The notes under the pieces were generated by a model, which saw only the letters and a list, made by a program, of their open reading frames with translations, was not told the origin of the DNA and ran no database searches. 64,000 nucleotides of DNA. It comes from Trileptium ribeirensis. Its lineage: Eukaryota; Nematoda; Enoplea; Enoplida; Thoracostomopsidae. Position 1 is the first letter of the stretch. Every line of letters starts with the position of its first letter. The stretch is from positions 124,001 to 188,000 of the forward strand of contig JASANE010011798.1 in assembly GCA_030248225.1 (NCBI GenBank), in the 5' to 3' direction. The translations under genes and the position numbers were made by a program. Below, one piece after another: positions 50,216 through 62,090 of this stretch.

Positions 50216-52901
50216 TTTGGGCGCTGTGTTGTTCCTTTAAGGTTGCGAGCGCCAGATCTTCAATAGCGTGATAGGTGTGGTGTCCAATCTTTCACTAAAG
50301 CGGTCTAGGTTCAGCCCGCTGCAGCTTCACGGAAACCTGGCGAATGAGTTGAACTCGACGTTACCTAAATAATTTTTATAGATTGCGCAACCCTTCGTAA
50401 GAAGTCAACGGTTTGGTTTCTAGTAAATCGTTTGCCTTTTACGGCGTTTCGCGCTTGTACGGTTGCACTCGCTGCTGCTTTTTCCTAGCTCGTTATTCTA
50501 AAGCTTTTGCAAGTGTTGCTGGAACATCTGAATGGGTTTGGTTTAGAATGTGTATTTGTTGGGAAAAGCGTAAAATTAGTTATTGTAGGGAGGTAAGAGC
50601 CGTCTTAATAAATATGTACTTTCCTAGCATGTGTGAGTGATTGTTGTAATTATTAGTCCGGCGTAAAATTTCAGTGCGGTAAACAGTGAACAATTTTGAC
50701 ATCTGAATGAACATTAGCCGAGTTAGGGAAGGGAGGCTGGTGAGCGGCTATTTAAATCAGATGGTGCTATGTCGGGATCCGGAAGTATAGATCGAAAGGA
50801 AGAAATTCAGGAAAATTTATTTGAAGGTGTCAGAAAGACTGTTTCCGACAAAAGCCAGCATGAAATCTTACTGTAGCGTGCGCTACAGAAAATGTGGTAC
50901 CGCCGTCATCTCAGGCGGACTTTATCAGGACCGCCATATTTTGGAGCTTTCAATAGATAGCTCTTAATAAAGTTGTGCACCCAGAAATATTGATAATGAG
51001 AAATTGTTCTATGAGCTTTACTTTATTGCAATCTTGCCCGTCTAGGGCAACATGTTGCAGTTTTCATTGCGGCAGCTGTTTTGTTTGAATTAATGTTTAC
51101 GTAAATAACATTCAACGTTTAAAAAGTGAAGCATCTTCAAAGTGTCGCCTTAACAAGATTATTTGTGGCTAGAGCCTTTGATTGTATTATAAAATATTTT
51201 TTCGCAAAATCTACTGTCTAGTTTATCCACTTAACGCTTATCACTAGGTGCTGCCCAAGAATTGTTGTTGGTTTACATCCATTTAATTATTTCCTAGCCA
51301 AATCATGCCATAACTAATGTTTAGATCAAACGAAATGAATAAATAATTAACACAATTTATAGATATCAATTTCTGCGTAGCTGAACTATGAGCAAATCGG
51401 AGTATATATTTTTGCTAAGTTTACGGACGGTAGCGGTAGCATGTGGGCGTTTTCATTCGGAGACTACAGCCCCGTATTTCGTAGCTGTACATATATTGCT
51501 TTGAATTCAACAGTATCCGATTATCAAAAACTCAAACTTAAGCGATGTTAAATGATGCAAAATATCAATTATAATGTAGCTTATAGGTACACCCCTTTCA
51601 AAATTTCAACAAATTGCGCCTCATAGCATAGCAATAGCATCACCTACGCGATTTTGACACAAAATTGATAGGTTTTGATATCCCTTATTGAGTGGCTAAA
51701 GAAGTTATCGTATAGTTGTCATTCTTGCAGTTGTAGTAGCACTGTCCCCTAGTACTGTGAAAACTTTTTGGAAGGTCACTTCTGCGATTACCACGATGAA
51801 AACGACCAAATTCGACGCGGTTTTTGTTTAAAAGTGGGTTTTGTTTCATCCCAGCTCTTGAAAAGATATACGTAACCACGATATACAGATGGTTAAACTC
51901 CAATCAGTGATAACAAAATTACTTATACCTGCATGTCTGTTCCCAAGCCATACAAAACTTGAAACAAAACTTTGGCTTCGTGGCAACCAGGATAATATAT
52001 CTTTAGCACAAAACTCTGTTACTATTGGTTTCTAATTTAACACGTTTTATGATGTGTCTTGCTTGGAATAATAACTATCGAAATATGTTAATGTGTTTTG
52101 GAACTACATTTGGGTATTTCCATTTTTGAGTTGAGGAACTACAGCGTGTGCTTGACATTACCTACTGTAAACTCAACAGTAATAATTACTTTCTTTGGTT
52201 ATATAGGAGCTTATATATCAGGTTAAAGCAGCTAGCTAATTATAATAGTTTGTGTACTTTAAAGTGAGCTGTTTCAGTGTTGTATAATTATTGCCAATGG
52301 CCATACGTCGACTCGCTACTTATGTATTTGTGCCAGAAATATGTTCGAAATTAGTCAAATGTTGAACGGATAGCTTTCTTTAAATTTTTAGTCGTTCTAT
52401 AAATTTTGTTAATAAATAATTTCAGTGGCTTTTTTGCAAAATTGTGGAAAATTAAGTACCACGCTTAAATTATCGCGCAATATGCTCTTTTTTATACAAA
52501 ATTTTGTCTTAAAATCATGTATGTAAAGTCGACAAGTAGGCAGTTAGCAATAAATCGAACTGTCAACATAAAGTTTCAGACAGTGAACCTTTGGTATCTG
52601 TGCGACACCAACAACAATAGTTAAGGATAGAAATGGAAACAAATGTTTTCACGAGCGGTTTGCAAAAGTTTTAGGTTTTGTTTTGAGTTCTGCTGTGATA
52701 TTAAAAATTACGGCAGTGTTTTAACGAACAGCATCATCGTTACAATGGGTCTCTGGCTGTTTTAAAAATTCAAATTTGGACAGATAAAAGCGTATTTGTA
52801 ACGCTGTGAAATATAATCTAATTTGCATTATCATTATTCCCATTTGATGTTTTTAATAATAATTATAGGTGGCCAACTTTGATTTATATTTAGTATAGTT
52901 G

Positions 52902-55460
52902 ATGGCGATATCTAACGGTGCAACTGCCAATGTTGATTCCAAAAACGAAGACGCAGACGGTGCGCCAAACCAAAAAGAAACAACTCCCGAAAACGTTGCT
53001 GTGGGCCTCGATATCAGTAGTAAATGCATCTCGGGTAATAACGATGAAACTGGTAAAGCCAATAATGAATCAGCCAATCGTGTGGAAGGGCCGGAGGAAT
53101 GTTTGAACGATCGTTCTCGAACTTTTAAGCTTCTATCACTGAAATATCCGGCGGACATCGAGAACCCGGCCATAACAAAGTTGCTGAAGTCAACAAGTCG
53201 GTTTGTCACATCTTTCCATAAGGCGATTGATAATGCCGATTGCCGAGGCAATGAAAGCGGAAAAGTGGGAACACTAACGCTAACATATCCATCGGCGGCA
53301 ATAGCTCACGCAAAGTTCGATGAAGCCAAAACGATTGTGCTATTTGATGGTCGACCTGTGGATATATGGGCGTCGAGCGAATTTCTTTTGCGGAATTCAA
53401 ATATCGAAGGTTCCGATTTGACCGTTGGTGAACTAGAGGATGAAATTAGCGAAATTTCAGTTGAAGATTTTCAAATCGAGGATCCAGACGTTTTGAGCAA
53501 GATCTACGTTTCTAATTTATTACCATCGGCTGATAAAGCTGTGGTTCAAGCAGTTTTTAGCGTTGCCGGCCCGCTGCAGCCAGACAAGACGGTTGTCAAG
53601 CTTGACGTAGACGCACTGAACGGCACGAAGCTAGCAGTTGTAACATTCATTGCGGAATCATCGGTCGACAAGGCGCTCGAATTCGACGGATTCACAGTCG
53701 ACGATGGTGGCAATGAAACGCGGACGATCAAAGTTCGGAGATATATTGACTATTTACAGGAATCGTTTAAAGATAGTAAATTATCCGGTGGCGTAAGGCA
53801 GTTATTTTTGGATGGCAATGCGGCGCATCGTAGCTTAATCAATGCAAAGCAGAAGAAAATTGAGGAAGGCGAAATAGACGATAGCGATGACGTGGGAACA
53901 GTTGGTGGCGGTGCCGCGACGGTGTCCGGTGGTGCAACCGCAAACGAAATTTCGGTTAGCGAAGTTCACAATGAAATTAAGCGAATAATGAAGATTTCAC
54001 GAGTTAAATGGACTGATATTTTTACAGCAGATGAATTGTGTAAGGTGCTCGAGCAGGTCATACCGGAATTCGACGGGGCTCTTTTGACGATAGACACACT
54101 TGTATGGGCGATGCTGGTAACACTTGAACGGGCAAAATCAACAGAAACGGAAAGCGAGTTTAATGCGAAACATTTGGATACCTTGATCGTCGAATGGGGT
54201 CGTAATGGGCGACAAGAAGCAACGTCTAAGCTTAAATTAAGTAGGAGTGACACCATTCAGCAACGTAGACAACTCCCTGTCACTGGGAACGACAGAGAGT
54301 CCCGTGATAAATGTGCAGGCGGTGTTGCTCCGTACAGCAATTTTGAAACAAAGAAACGAACTGGTCGCCATGATCGTAAGGACGTTATCAGCTTGATGGG
54401 AGTTGGTGCTTTACTAACCGGCATGGGTGTTGGCAGCACCAACCAAAGCCAACAAAAACCGTCGTCTAAGAAAACAGATGTCGAAAAAATCACTTCTTAT
54501 CCTCCGGCCCAACCGCGCTCGAAAACTACAGTTGGTTCTAAAAAGCATTCCAAGTCGGCAGCGGCAAAACAGCAGGGCAAGCGTGGGACAGCATCGAAAC
54601 GCAGCCGTGATGTGAAATCGAGTAACGAAGAGAGTTCTGACAGCAGCAGCGAATCAGACAAGCGCGGTCCTGACTCTGATGCCTCTGATAAGTCGGATGG
54701 CGAAACATCTGGGTCAGAGTCGGACGACCAGTCCAATGCGTCGTCGAGCTCTAGTCACGACTCAGATGTGGGCCGTCGACGAAAGCGTAAGCGGTCCAGT
54801 CAAAAACTGAGAAGCGGAACGGGCGGGCATCACAAGCGCGGCAAATCTCCGCCAACCAAACGAGGCAGAAAAGGTGCATCTGGCTCGTATGACAGTCGAC
54901 AAGACCAGAAAGCAACACGGCGATTCGACAAAAAGACTTCTGTTACAACGGTTCCACGGCCTGGCGGTGATGCTGCACCAGCAAAGAACGCTGTGCCGGC
55001 TACAGTAGGTGCGGCCGTCCCTAGTGTACAAGGGACAGCTGTCACCGGCGTAGGCCAAGGAGCCCAACCGCCGAATCCAATGATGATGGGAATGAATCCG
55101 ACAATGATGATGTCAATGATGTCGAATCCCATTGCGATGATGTCGCAAATGCAGCAAATGATGACAATGATGCAGCAGCAACAACAGCGACAGCAGCAAG
55201 GGCAAACGGCGCACCAACAATCAGCGGCATTGCCGGCAGCGCCACAGCTACCGCCAATGGCGCCGCCTGCTTCTGTGCCACAACAAGTTGCCCAACATGC
55301 ACCACCTGGACCCGAAATGCATCGCATTGTGTCAAACATGCAAGCATTGTTGGCTAAACAAGGTAAACAACCGCAACTGCATCAGCCAACATTCGACTCC
55401 GGTCAGCAGCAGCAACAACAATATCATCCGCATCATGGTGGTCGACATCATAATCGATAG
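52902..55460 (+). CDS. RRM-containing, Ser/Lys/Arg- and Gln/Met-rich nuclear protein, 852 aa
   Basis: A long uninterrupted frame. The first ATG (52902) follows an in-frame TAG at 52896, and that TAG also ends a possible splice acceptor (tttagtatag). Residues 70-157 may be a weak RRM-like fold (TFKLLSLKYP... GTLTLTYPSA... GRPVDIW). Residues 200-282 are a clearer RRM: KIYVSNLLPSADKAVVQAVF gives RNP2, KLAVVTFIAES gives RNP1. A KKIEEGEIDDSDD stretch follows. Residues 350-440 are a helical domain I do not recognise (NEIKRIMKISRVKWTDIFTA). Residues 510-680 are rich in Ser, Asp, Lys and Arg with a likely nuclear signal GRRRKRKR (about 625). Residues 725-770 are Met/Gln repeats and the tail has a poly-Gln run and HHGGRHH. 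This build suggests a role in nuclear pre-mRNA processing, which is inference. The lack of introns in 2.6 kb contrasts with its neighbour; it may be a large terminal exon or a retrogene. Confidence 0.85.
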   Translation: MAISNGATANVDSKNEDADGAPNQKETTPENVAVGLDISSKCISGNNDETGKANNESANRVEGPEECLNDRSRTFKLLSLKYPADIENPAITKLLKSTSRFVTSFHKAIDNADCRGNESGKVGTLTLTYPSAAIAHAKFDEAKTIVLFDGRPVDIWASSEFLLRNSNIEGSDLTVGELEDEISEISVEDFQIEDPDVLSKIYVSNLLPSADKAVVQAVFSVAGPLQPDKTVVKLDVDALNGTKLAVVTFIAESSVDKALEFDGFTVDDGGNETRTIKVRRYIDYLQESFKDSKLSGGVRQLFLDGNAAHRSLINAKQKKIEEGEIDDSDDVGTVGGGAATVSGGATANEISVSEVHNEIKRIMKISRVKWTDIFTADELCKVLEQVIPEFDGALLTIDTLVWAMLVTLERAKSTETESEFNAKHLDTLIVEWGRNGRQEATSKLKLSRSDTIQQRRQLPVTGNDRESRDKCAGGVAPYSNFETKKRTGRHDRKDVISLMGVGALLTGMGVGSTNQSQQKPSSKKTDVEKITSYPPAQPRSKTTVGSKKHSKSAAAKQQGKRGTASKRSRDVKSSNEESSDSSSESDKRGPDSDASDKSDGETSGSESDDQSNASSSSSHDSDVGRRRKRKRSSQKLRSGTGGHHKRGKSPPTKRGRKGASGSYDSRQDQKATRRFDKKTSVTTVPRPGGDAAPAKNAVPATVGAAVPSVQGTAVTGVGQGAQPPNPMMMGMNPTMMMSMMSNPIAMMSQMQQMMTMMQQQQQRQQQGQTAHQQSAALPAAPQLPPMAPPASVPQQVAQHAPPGPEMHRIVSNMQALLAKQGKQPQLHQPTFDSGQQQQQQYHPHHGGRHHNR

Positions 55461-55719
55461 ATGGTGACCGAGTTCGATTATGGTTATAGCGCGGAGTACA
55501 TTTCCAGCAAGGTAACAGTTTCTCTCATCGCTGTGTTTAGATCAAAATGTGTTACTTCACAACGTCCAGTCTGCAGCATTGCTATTGGTTGTAATGGCTT
55601 TGCGGCGCTAAATCTAATGTTGCCGCAACGCAAAATGTTCGCGACATTGTTTTTAGGATGAACGTAGAATCTACACTGGGTGTTCAATTTTATGACTTAT
55701 GATGCTTGACATGCGAACT

Positions 55720-55725
55720 AATAAA
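55720..55725 (+). promoter_or_regulatory. Candidate polyadenylation signal of the RRM-protein gene
   Basis: AATAAA about 260 bp after the stop codon, the first on this strand. Plausible distance, but unconfirmed. Confidence 0.4.
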
Positions 55726-55785
55726 TAATCAGAACGTAATGGAGATTGGGAGTTGTACGGGTGGTAAAATCTTTTAAATTCCGTC

Positions 55786-55945
55786 TGTGTGTGTGATCGG
55801 CCGTAACTCGGGAAAGACTTAACCGATTTTTATGATTTTGGGCTCATTCGAACCGATATAGTCGATTTACCGTGGACTTCTCCGAGCGTTTTTGATTTGG
55901 GTCTGGGTCAGGGGTCAGAATGTGGGTTTTTGTCCCATTGTACCG
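55786..55945 (+). repeat. Dispersed repeat R1, + strand copy
   Basis: gtctgtgtgtgtgatcggcc, then 'gtaactcgggaaagac', 'ccgatttttatga', 'cattcgaaccgatatagtcg', 'tttttgattt'. Ordered match to 2110-2397 on the minus strand. The repeat may extend to about 56330. Confidence 0.6.
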
Positions 55946-57849
55946 CATTTAGTACCCTTCGCGGAAGCAAGGTTATTTTTATCTTAACTTTCGAATTTTT
56001 TTCTCTGGCTGGTTTTATTTCATAGCAAAATGATAAATGCCGATGCCCCTTTTTTCTTTTTGGATTAAGGCTCTGGTTCTGGATTTATGGGGTTTAAGGT
56101 ACGGGGGTATTGCGCCACAATGGTTCCTCGACCCAAAACTTGAAAGTATGTTCTGATGTCTTGGATTGCTAATAAGTTTCACCTGGGGGTTTCAGGCGTG
56201 GTAAACTCATTGTCGGTGCTGGTTTTGCTCTATGACCCATGGGTACGAGGTATGACGCCCCATGGTTCGGGGTCTGAGGTCAAAATGAGAGAAAATTCTG
56301 GAATTTTGGATGGCCGTAAGATAGAATAGAGTAAATCTTGGAAAATCGCGAAAAAATCGTATAATTCCACATTCACTGGCGTTACGTTCTTCTTTTTTTC
56401 AGATGTTGCCTGCCACCACTGAGAGCTGCTTGCTTAACTACTGCATTATTTCTCAAATAATCTGAATAATAGCTATTCAAAATATATACATAACATTGCA
56501 AATGATTTACACACAATTTCTGATGTTGCCACATTTCAGGGCTAAGTATTACAGTTTTCAAAAAATTGGTGTCCTAAGCACTGTTAATAATCAGTGTCGC
56601 ATGTCGATTTATGCCTCTGCAAATCCTGGAAAAGCATAGAATTTCGTTTCCGGAAACTCGCAGCCACCTTATGTATTACTTGTCTGGCTTTTTCATCTGT
56701 TCTGCTGTTAATACTTTTAAGTTACTATGCTGGAATCTGCTAATATCGAAAATTTTTATGCGGAAATTTACATCAGAACTTATGCCAGCACATTTCGTTT
56801 TTGAAAATAGACCCAATTGCTTAAAAATAAAGCGTTTAGACTATTGGGTCCTCTATTTGTTGGTTTGATGTCAAGTTCTCCTGTAATTAAAAGGGGCGAG
56901 AATCTTGTCATGAGTATCATAGGGCAAAATTTGAAAGATTAATTGCGAGCTCATTTTCAGGCTTTTAGACTTACGTTTATGCTTTGTCTTAGCCTTAAAC
57001 TTAGACTTACAGACTCAAAACCCTGCAACATTATTCGTGGAGCAAGGTTTTATATGATACGCTAGGGGAGCTTGACATGATCCATTTATTCTAGTTGTTG
57101 TGGTGCGAGTCGATGAACTTTATTGACTAGTTTTTTTGTATTTTGCTAAGCCGATTTGCCAAATTTGTTGTATTTTCTGTATACTGCAGCTCATAACAGC
57201 CGTTAAATTGCGTTACGTATATAGCTTCAGCGATAATAATCCGTTCAGGTGTTGACGCAAAATGCCAAACTGTAGGAGGAGTACTGAAGATAACTTGGTT
57301 ATTTCCTATCGATACTTGGACAACCAATTGTAAAATAATGTTACAAATGGCGTTACTTAACAGGTTTTACCACGTAATGCGATGGGCGTAGTTAAAAATT
57401 TGACATAATTGCGGGAAATATTGCTGTCAAACGTACAGAAGCTTTATGTATAAATTTAATTGTTGATATTTTGTTTAACGATTGAAAACATTCGCCTTAA
57501 ATCCATCGTAATGATAAAAATGTCTCATTTTCCAATATTCTCTACTTTAGAATGTTGTATTTGGAATCGTACCACATGGTAAACTGTAAAATGTTTAAAC
57601 AAGACTATTGACTAAATTTTTGTCTTCGGTTTTTGGAAGGACCGGCAACGTGTTTTTATTTAGCCGGTAGCGGAAGTTATTTCGAATAGATCTTGCCATA
57701 CCAGTGCCAGTATAAAAGGGATCTGTGACTGCAATAGGTATGTAAATGCTCATAGCTGGGAGCAGGATGAATGACCCATGTAATATACTCACAACTATCG
57801 CTTTTTCAACGTTCTTGATTACATAAATCACGTTTGATCATAACAAATT

Positions 57850-57975
57850 TTATTTCTCCACATTTTCCTCCATTTTTGCTAAAACTTTGCCAAATTTCGG
57901 TAGATTTTCCGCAATTTTGATTAAAATTTTGTCGATTTCCGCCATTTTTGCTAAAAGTTTGCTTAATTTTTGCAA
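57850..57975. repeat. Low-complexity 'atttttgctaaaa' array
   Basis: Three to four units of 'ccatttttgctaaaactttgcc' or variants, resembling 22620-22725. Confidence 0.5.
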
Positions 57976-60900
57976 AAAATATATATAAGATATTTAGATA
58001 TACAAAAGCCATAGTATGTGGCCGGGTCTCGATGTGGGACCCGGTACTGGTCCAGCAGACGAAAGCACTCTCCTCTGCACTGTACTTAATATAAAAGAAT
58101 TGCGCTTCTTGACTTGATCTTTATCTTCTTAGTTATTTCACAGAGGCACATGGAATCTCAAGAGCCCCCAAAAGCTCTGCGATAAAGATTGTTCTAAATT
58201 CGAGACAATCGGTTGTTAGAAGTGTGGTGCGCTGCTACGTTATTCATGCTATGTAGCCCGGAAACAGGATTTGCCAGCAGCATTTGTTACAATTTACTTC
58301 CATTTCATGTCCCAGTACTTAAAAGCTGCTTGAAATTAGCGTACAAACGACTTGAAAAGATGACAGAACCTTTAAAGGTGCAGCTGAACACAGAGGCTTA
58401 CATTTTACTTGAACAACTACTTTTGTTTAGGACTGTAGTCTCAGGATAAAGCACTACTGAAAACTCAGTTGTAATCCGTCTGTAATGGTGGTCTGTCAAG
58501 TAGATATTAAACTGTTTTCCAATGCTATTTGTTTTACGAATTCGCAGATTATACATTGGTTGCTTTGGAAAATAGCTTTTTCAGTAGGTCACTGGCACAT
58601 CTGTGTAAGCATGTCGCTACCAAGGCCCGGTCAGCGAGTCACCGAGTCCGAAAATGGTGCCCCCGGTTCCATCTCTGGTATAAACGTATTAACCTGCCAG
58701 CAAATATGCCCTCTGGGTTGACAATTTTTTAAAAATTTATGACTTAATAAACCTCAACTGTTAACTTCACTTCGTGAATCTAAATATTAATAGTTATTCG
58801 TATATTTAGCATCGTGTCGTGCTGCAGTGTTCTAAGCTCAGGGTAGAATTGGACAGTTAAAAGTTTAATCCAAAATGTTAATATGAACCAATGATACGAT
58901 ATCAGTAATTTGGTTTGATTGCCTCATTTAGTTTCTCATGTAAGTGCTCTTTTTTGTCGCAATATTTGGCGTTCCTCCTATGCTTATGCATATTTTGAAG
59001 TCAAAAGGGGTGTGCATTACATATGGTTTATTTGTTTTATTTTAGCCTCCCCCACAGTTCAAAGTTACTCAATTTCGGCCTTGTTTTAACTCTACAATCC
59101 AGCAGTCCAAGCTCTTCATTTGGAGATCTCGGTTCATGCTGAATTTTGATAAACAATTACAATGTTTTGCAATGTATATATGCCACAGTGTATAAATATT
59201 GTTGAGTTAATTTTCTCTCAAAAATACAGCTATTTCAACCTCAGAAGGACATATAACATATTTATTATCACTGCTGCACGCAGAGTGGCGTGTAGGTTGA
59301 GCTGAAATATTGCTAGAGGATCACTTGACCAACATCCAATTTAACTAAATCTATTTCGCCATCTGAATTTTTTGAAACTACCTTGTTGAAAATATAGTGT
59401 GCTGAAATGACTTAAGTAATGCTAACAAATGATTATTATATACATTTATAATAATTAGGGTTGTGACAAGCGGTATTCTTGTAACCCAGCCGTTAATTGT
59501 TTATGGTATTGTACGAATGAAAGAACTGTAGCGAATATTGGGCATAGTTAAGCTATTTTAACTGACCGACAAAACTTTAATGTAAAATCTGCATATTTAC
59601 AGCTTGTAAATCCTCAGTGAATCTTGACAAATTATGGGTTAAAAGTGTTCCTTCTGCACTAAGCTGTTAAACGCACTTCTATCTTATAATGCGTGTGACA
59701 GATATATTTGTCCTCTTGCGTACTTAGAGTTTTTGTTCGAAGTATAATTTTTTGTGTCTATGTATCGCGGTGTTGTGTTTTTGTTCTTGTTATAAATTAT
59801 ACTTCTGGGCGACATAGGTGTTAGGTGCTTAGGCAAATTTCAGATAGAAAACGAGTTGTGCGAAAATTGTGCTCCTTCAACGGGTTTAATTATGTTGTGG
59901 TTAATAGGGGGTTTGCAATCCGTAAATGATATAGGTTTCTGATACGTCGTTACTTAACCTCGGTGCACCTTTTCAATCGTACCAAGTTCCGGATATCGGT
60001 AGCACAAAACCTGTTGTACACTAGGCTTTTAGGTTCTGTGGCATTCGTTCAAGTCATACGTTTAATATTTCTTGGTTTCAACAATGTGCTGCGCCGTACA
60101 GCTTTCTGGCTTGGACCAGTGGATGCTCCCGAGGTCATTGATTAGAATCATCACGGGATTTACCCACTATGCTATTTAATACTTTTATTGCTCTGTCCCT
60201 TTAGGAACTTTCCAATGCGAGCGAACAAAGTCCACTCCGAGTGACTGGGTTTGCATATAGCCTCACAGTGTACGCTGCACTAAATGTAGGAGAGTGTTAA
60301 TCGAGCGATTGTGTAATGTTTCATTAGCCATTTCTTGCATGGGTTCATGTGTATCAGGGTTGGACACCGGAAAAAAGTGTTTTTCCTACCCCCCCGAACA
60401 ATATCTATTTCAGGATTTTGGAGCCGAAAATTTTGGAAAACCCTTCTGCATCAAAATATTACGACCGTGCGCATTGTTTACACTCATTTAAACAGTTTGC
60501 ATTTCATGCTTATGATTTATGTGGTAGAAATGGTAAAACACTATCTTCCAAGCATCGACTAAATATACAATCTTAGCATAGACATAGCTTGCTTCCGTCA
60601 CCGCATAAGAAACTTTTGCCCGATGGCAAATTTAAATTAAATAGGCGCGGTACTGAATAGAGCCATTGATTTGTATGAAGCATATGGAGGCAGTAAACTA
60701 GGCAGACAGGCCGAGTACCCAAGTGGATATGGATCGGGGGTTGGTTACCGATAAAGTCAGCCCCCTCTAAGAAAAACCAAAAACCTAGGGGTTATACCCC
60801 TTGGTGATTATCTACCACCATCCCACTCCCCGGTATTTACCTGTGGTAGAAACCTGCGGGCATGCATGTCATTTTTGCTACGTCGGGTAATAAACTAAAT

Positions 60901-61144
60901 GGATCGATAGTTTGATCTTAGACATAAATTACATGCTCTATTGTATTATGCGCTTGCAGCAGTACTTGGACGGGGGGCACTTTGACACCAGTTAGTAAGT
61001 TTACACAATACTAGAAATATGAAGTAGTCTCACTATTAATTCGAACCAAATAATTACACGCACTCCTATCGTTAAAGCCACCGCGTGGTTTTCGCATAAC
61101 CGTGGCCGTTGGAAAATTAAGTGCCGCTTCACTGTGTGGTAGTG

Positions 61145-61444
61145 GTTGCAAATTCGGGTTTTTTCTTTTAGCCCTCCAGCTTCAATTTTGACGATACAGA
61201 GCTGATTATTGGTATAAATCAATTCAGCTCGATGAGGCGGTTCAATAAATGCTCATTTCACCCACATCCCTGAAAATTGTTTTTCGACTTTTTGAGACCC
61301 ACCTTGGAATCCAGAAATTTTTTTCTTCGGAATATGGTCATGTTGGGTACTGTTCGTCTTGGTTTGATGAGAAAAATCTACTGGTGTGTATTTTATTGAA
61401 ATCAACGCCACAGTTAGAAAGTTATGAGGGGCCCAGGTAACCCT
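61145..61444 (+). repeat. Left arm of a long palindrome
   Basis: Pairs with 61592-61888. Examples: 'ttttcttttagccct', 'attcagctcgatg.ggcggttca', 'catccctgaaaa', 'cttggtttgatgag.aaatctact', 'agaaagttat.a.gggccca'. The two arms share roughly four fifths of their bases by eye. Confidence 0.85.
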
Positions 61445-61489
61445 GAGGGGCTACGCTAGAAAAAAGAACAGCCTAGAGATAGGCATTTA

Positions 61490-61585
61490 CGCTTAGTGTA
61501 TGTGTCATATAAGGACCTTAGCTTAGGCTAAGACTAAGGCTTACGCTTACTATATCGAGAACGGCATGGCCTGTATTTTATTTCC
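61490..61585 (+). repeat. Dispersed repeat R3, copy 3 (loop of the palindrome)
   Basis: 'cttagtgtatgtgtcatata', 'aggaccttagcttaggctaa', 'tatatcgagaacggcatgg' match 49310-49400 and 50130-50215. Its place in the loop suggests insertion into an older, tighter palindrome, or that it is part of the original element. Confidence 0.65.
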
Positions 61586-61591
61586 GCCCTT

Positions 61592-61888
61592 CATGGTTAC
61601 TTGGGCCCTTATAACTTTCTAATGGTGGCGTTGCTTTCAATAACAGTAGATTTCTCTCATCAAACCAAGATTTTGGGGCTCAACATGACCGTAATCCGAG
61701 GAAAAAAATTTTGGGTTTCCTAGGGGACCATTAGACCTCAAAAAATCGAAAAAAATTTTTCAGGGATGCGAGGAAAATGAGTATTTTCTGAACCGCCGCA
61801 TCGAGCTGAATCGATTGATACCAAAATCAAAATTGACCAAATTCGGGTTAGTAGGGCTAAAAGAAAAGACCCCCAAATTCCATGTGAC
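61592..61888 (-). repeat. Right arm of a long palindrome
   Basis: Inverted partner of 61145-61444. The two arms together could form a hairpin of almost 300 bp per arm. Confidence 0.85.
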
Positions 61889-62090
61889 AATATTGCAGGT
61901 GCAGACCTTTTTCAGTAATTAAGGCATTGACAGTCAGCAACAGGAGTCAATTTCGCACAAAACTGTGTTTCCTGCTGTTTTCATAACAGGTTAACAAAAA
62001 ACTAACGCTAAAATTTGACTTTTTTTCATTTTTTGCGGAAAATCCGGTTTTTTTTCCTGTCAGACTTTTGTCCGGAAAAAACCAACCCTG

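Larger units (their letters stand above)
47749..52901. other. Intergenic region between MTIF2 and the RRM-protein gene
   Basis: After the MTIF2 3' UTR there is no recognisable gene for about 5 kb. It holds two copies of a short dispersed repeat (49310-49400 and 50130-50215), an 18-bp hairpin at 50872-50889 (ctgtagcgtgcgctacag) and a block at 49515-49545 related by inversion to 45735-45780. The promoter of the downstream gene should lie towards the right end. Confidence 0.45.
55461..60354. other. 3' intergenic region
   Basis: Apart from the R1 repeat (55786-55945) and low-complexity 'tttttgctaaaa' units (57850-57975), no gene, RNA gene or dated element is recognisable. The open frames here are short and show no known motif. 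Confidence 0.45.
60355..62090 (+). mobile_element. 1.74-kb hAT-like element with perfect 8-bp target duplication
   Basis: The left end is CAGGGTTGG followed by acaccggaaaaaa. The right end on the minus strand is CAGGGTTGG followed by ttttttccgg. It is flanked on both sides by atgtgtat (60347-60354 and 62091-62098), an exact 8-bp duplication. The inner part holds a long imperfect palindrome (arms 61145-61444 and 61592-61888) whose loop contains repeat R3. No transposase is visible, so it is non-autonomous. Confidence 0.9.

Noticed and set aside
50872..50889. ctgtagcgtgcgctacag hairpin as a terminator or miRNA precursor
   Set aside because: A 7-bp stem is too short for a pre-miRNA, and intrinsic terminators are not expected in animal nuclear DNA.
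51685..51903. 72-codon minus-strand frame upstream of the RRM gene
   Set aside because: No motif, no splice or start context that stands out; such short frames are expected by chance.
54830..55339. 169-codon Cys/Ile-rich minus-strand frame
   Set aside because: It is the antisense of the Met/Gln repeats of the RRM-protein gene (CAG and ATG codons read backwards), so it is an artefact of low complexity.
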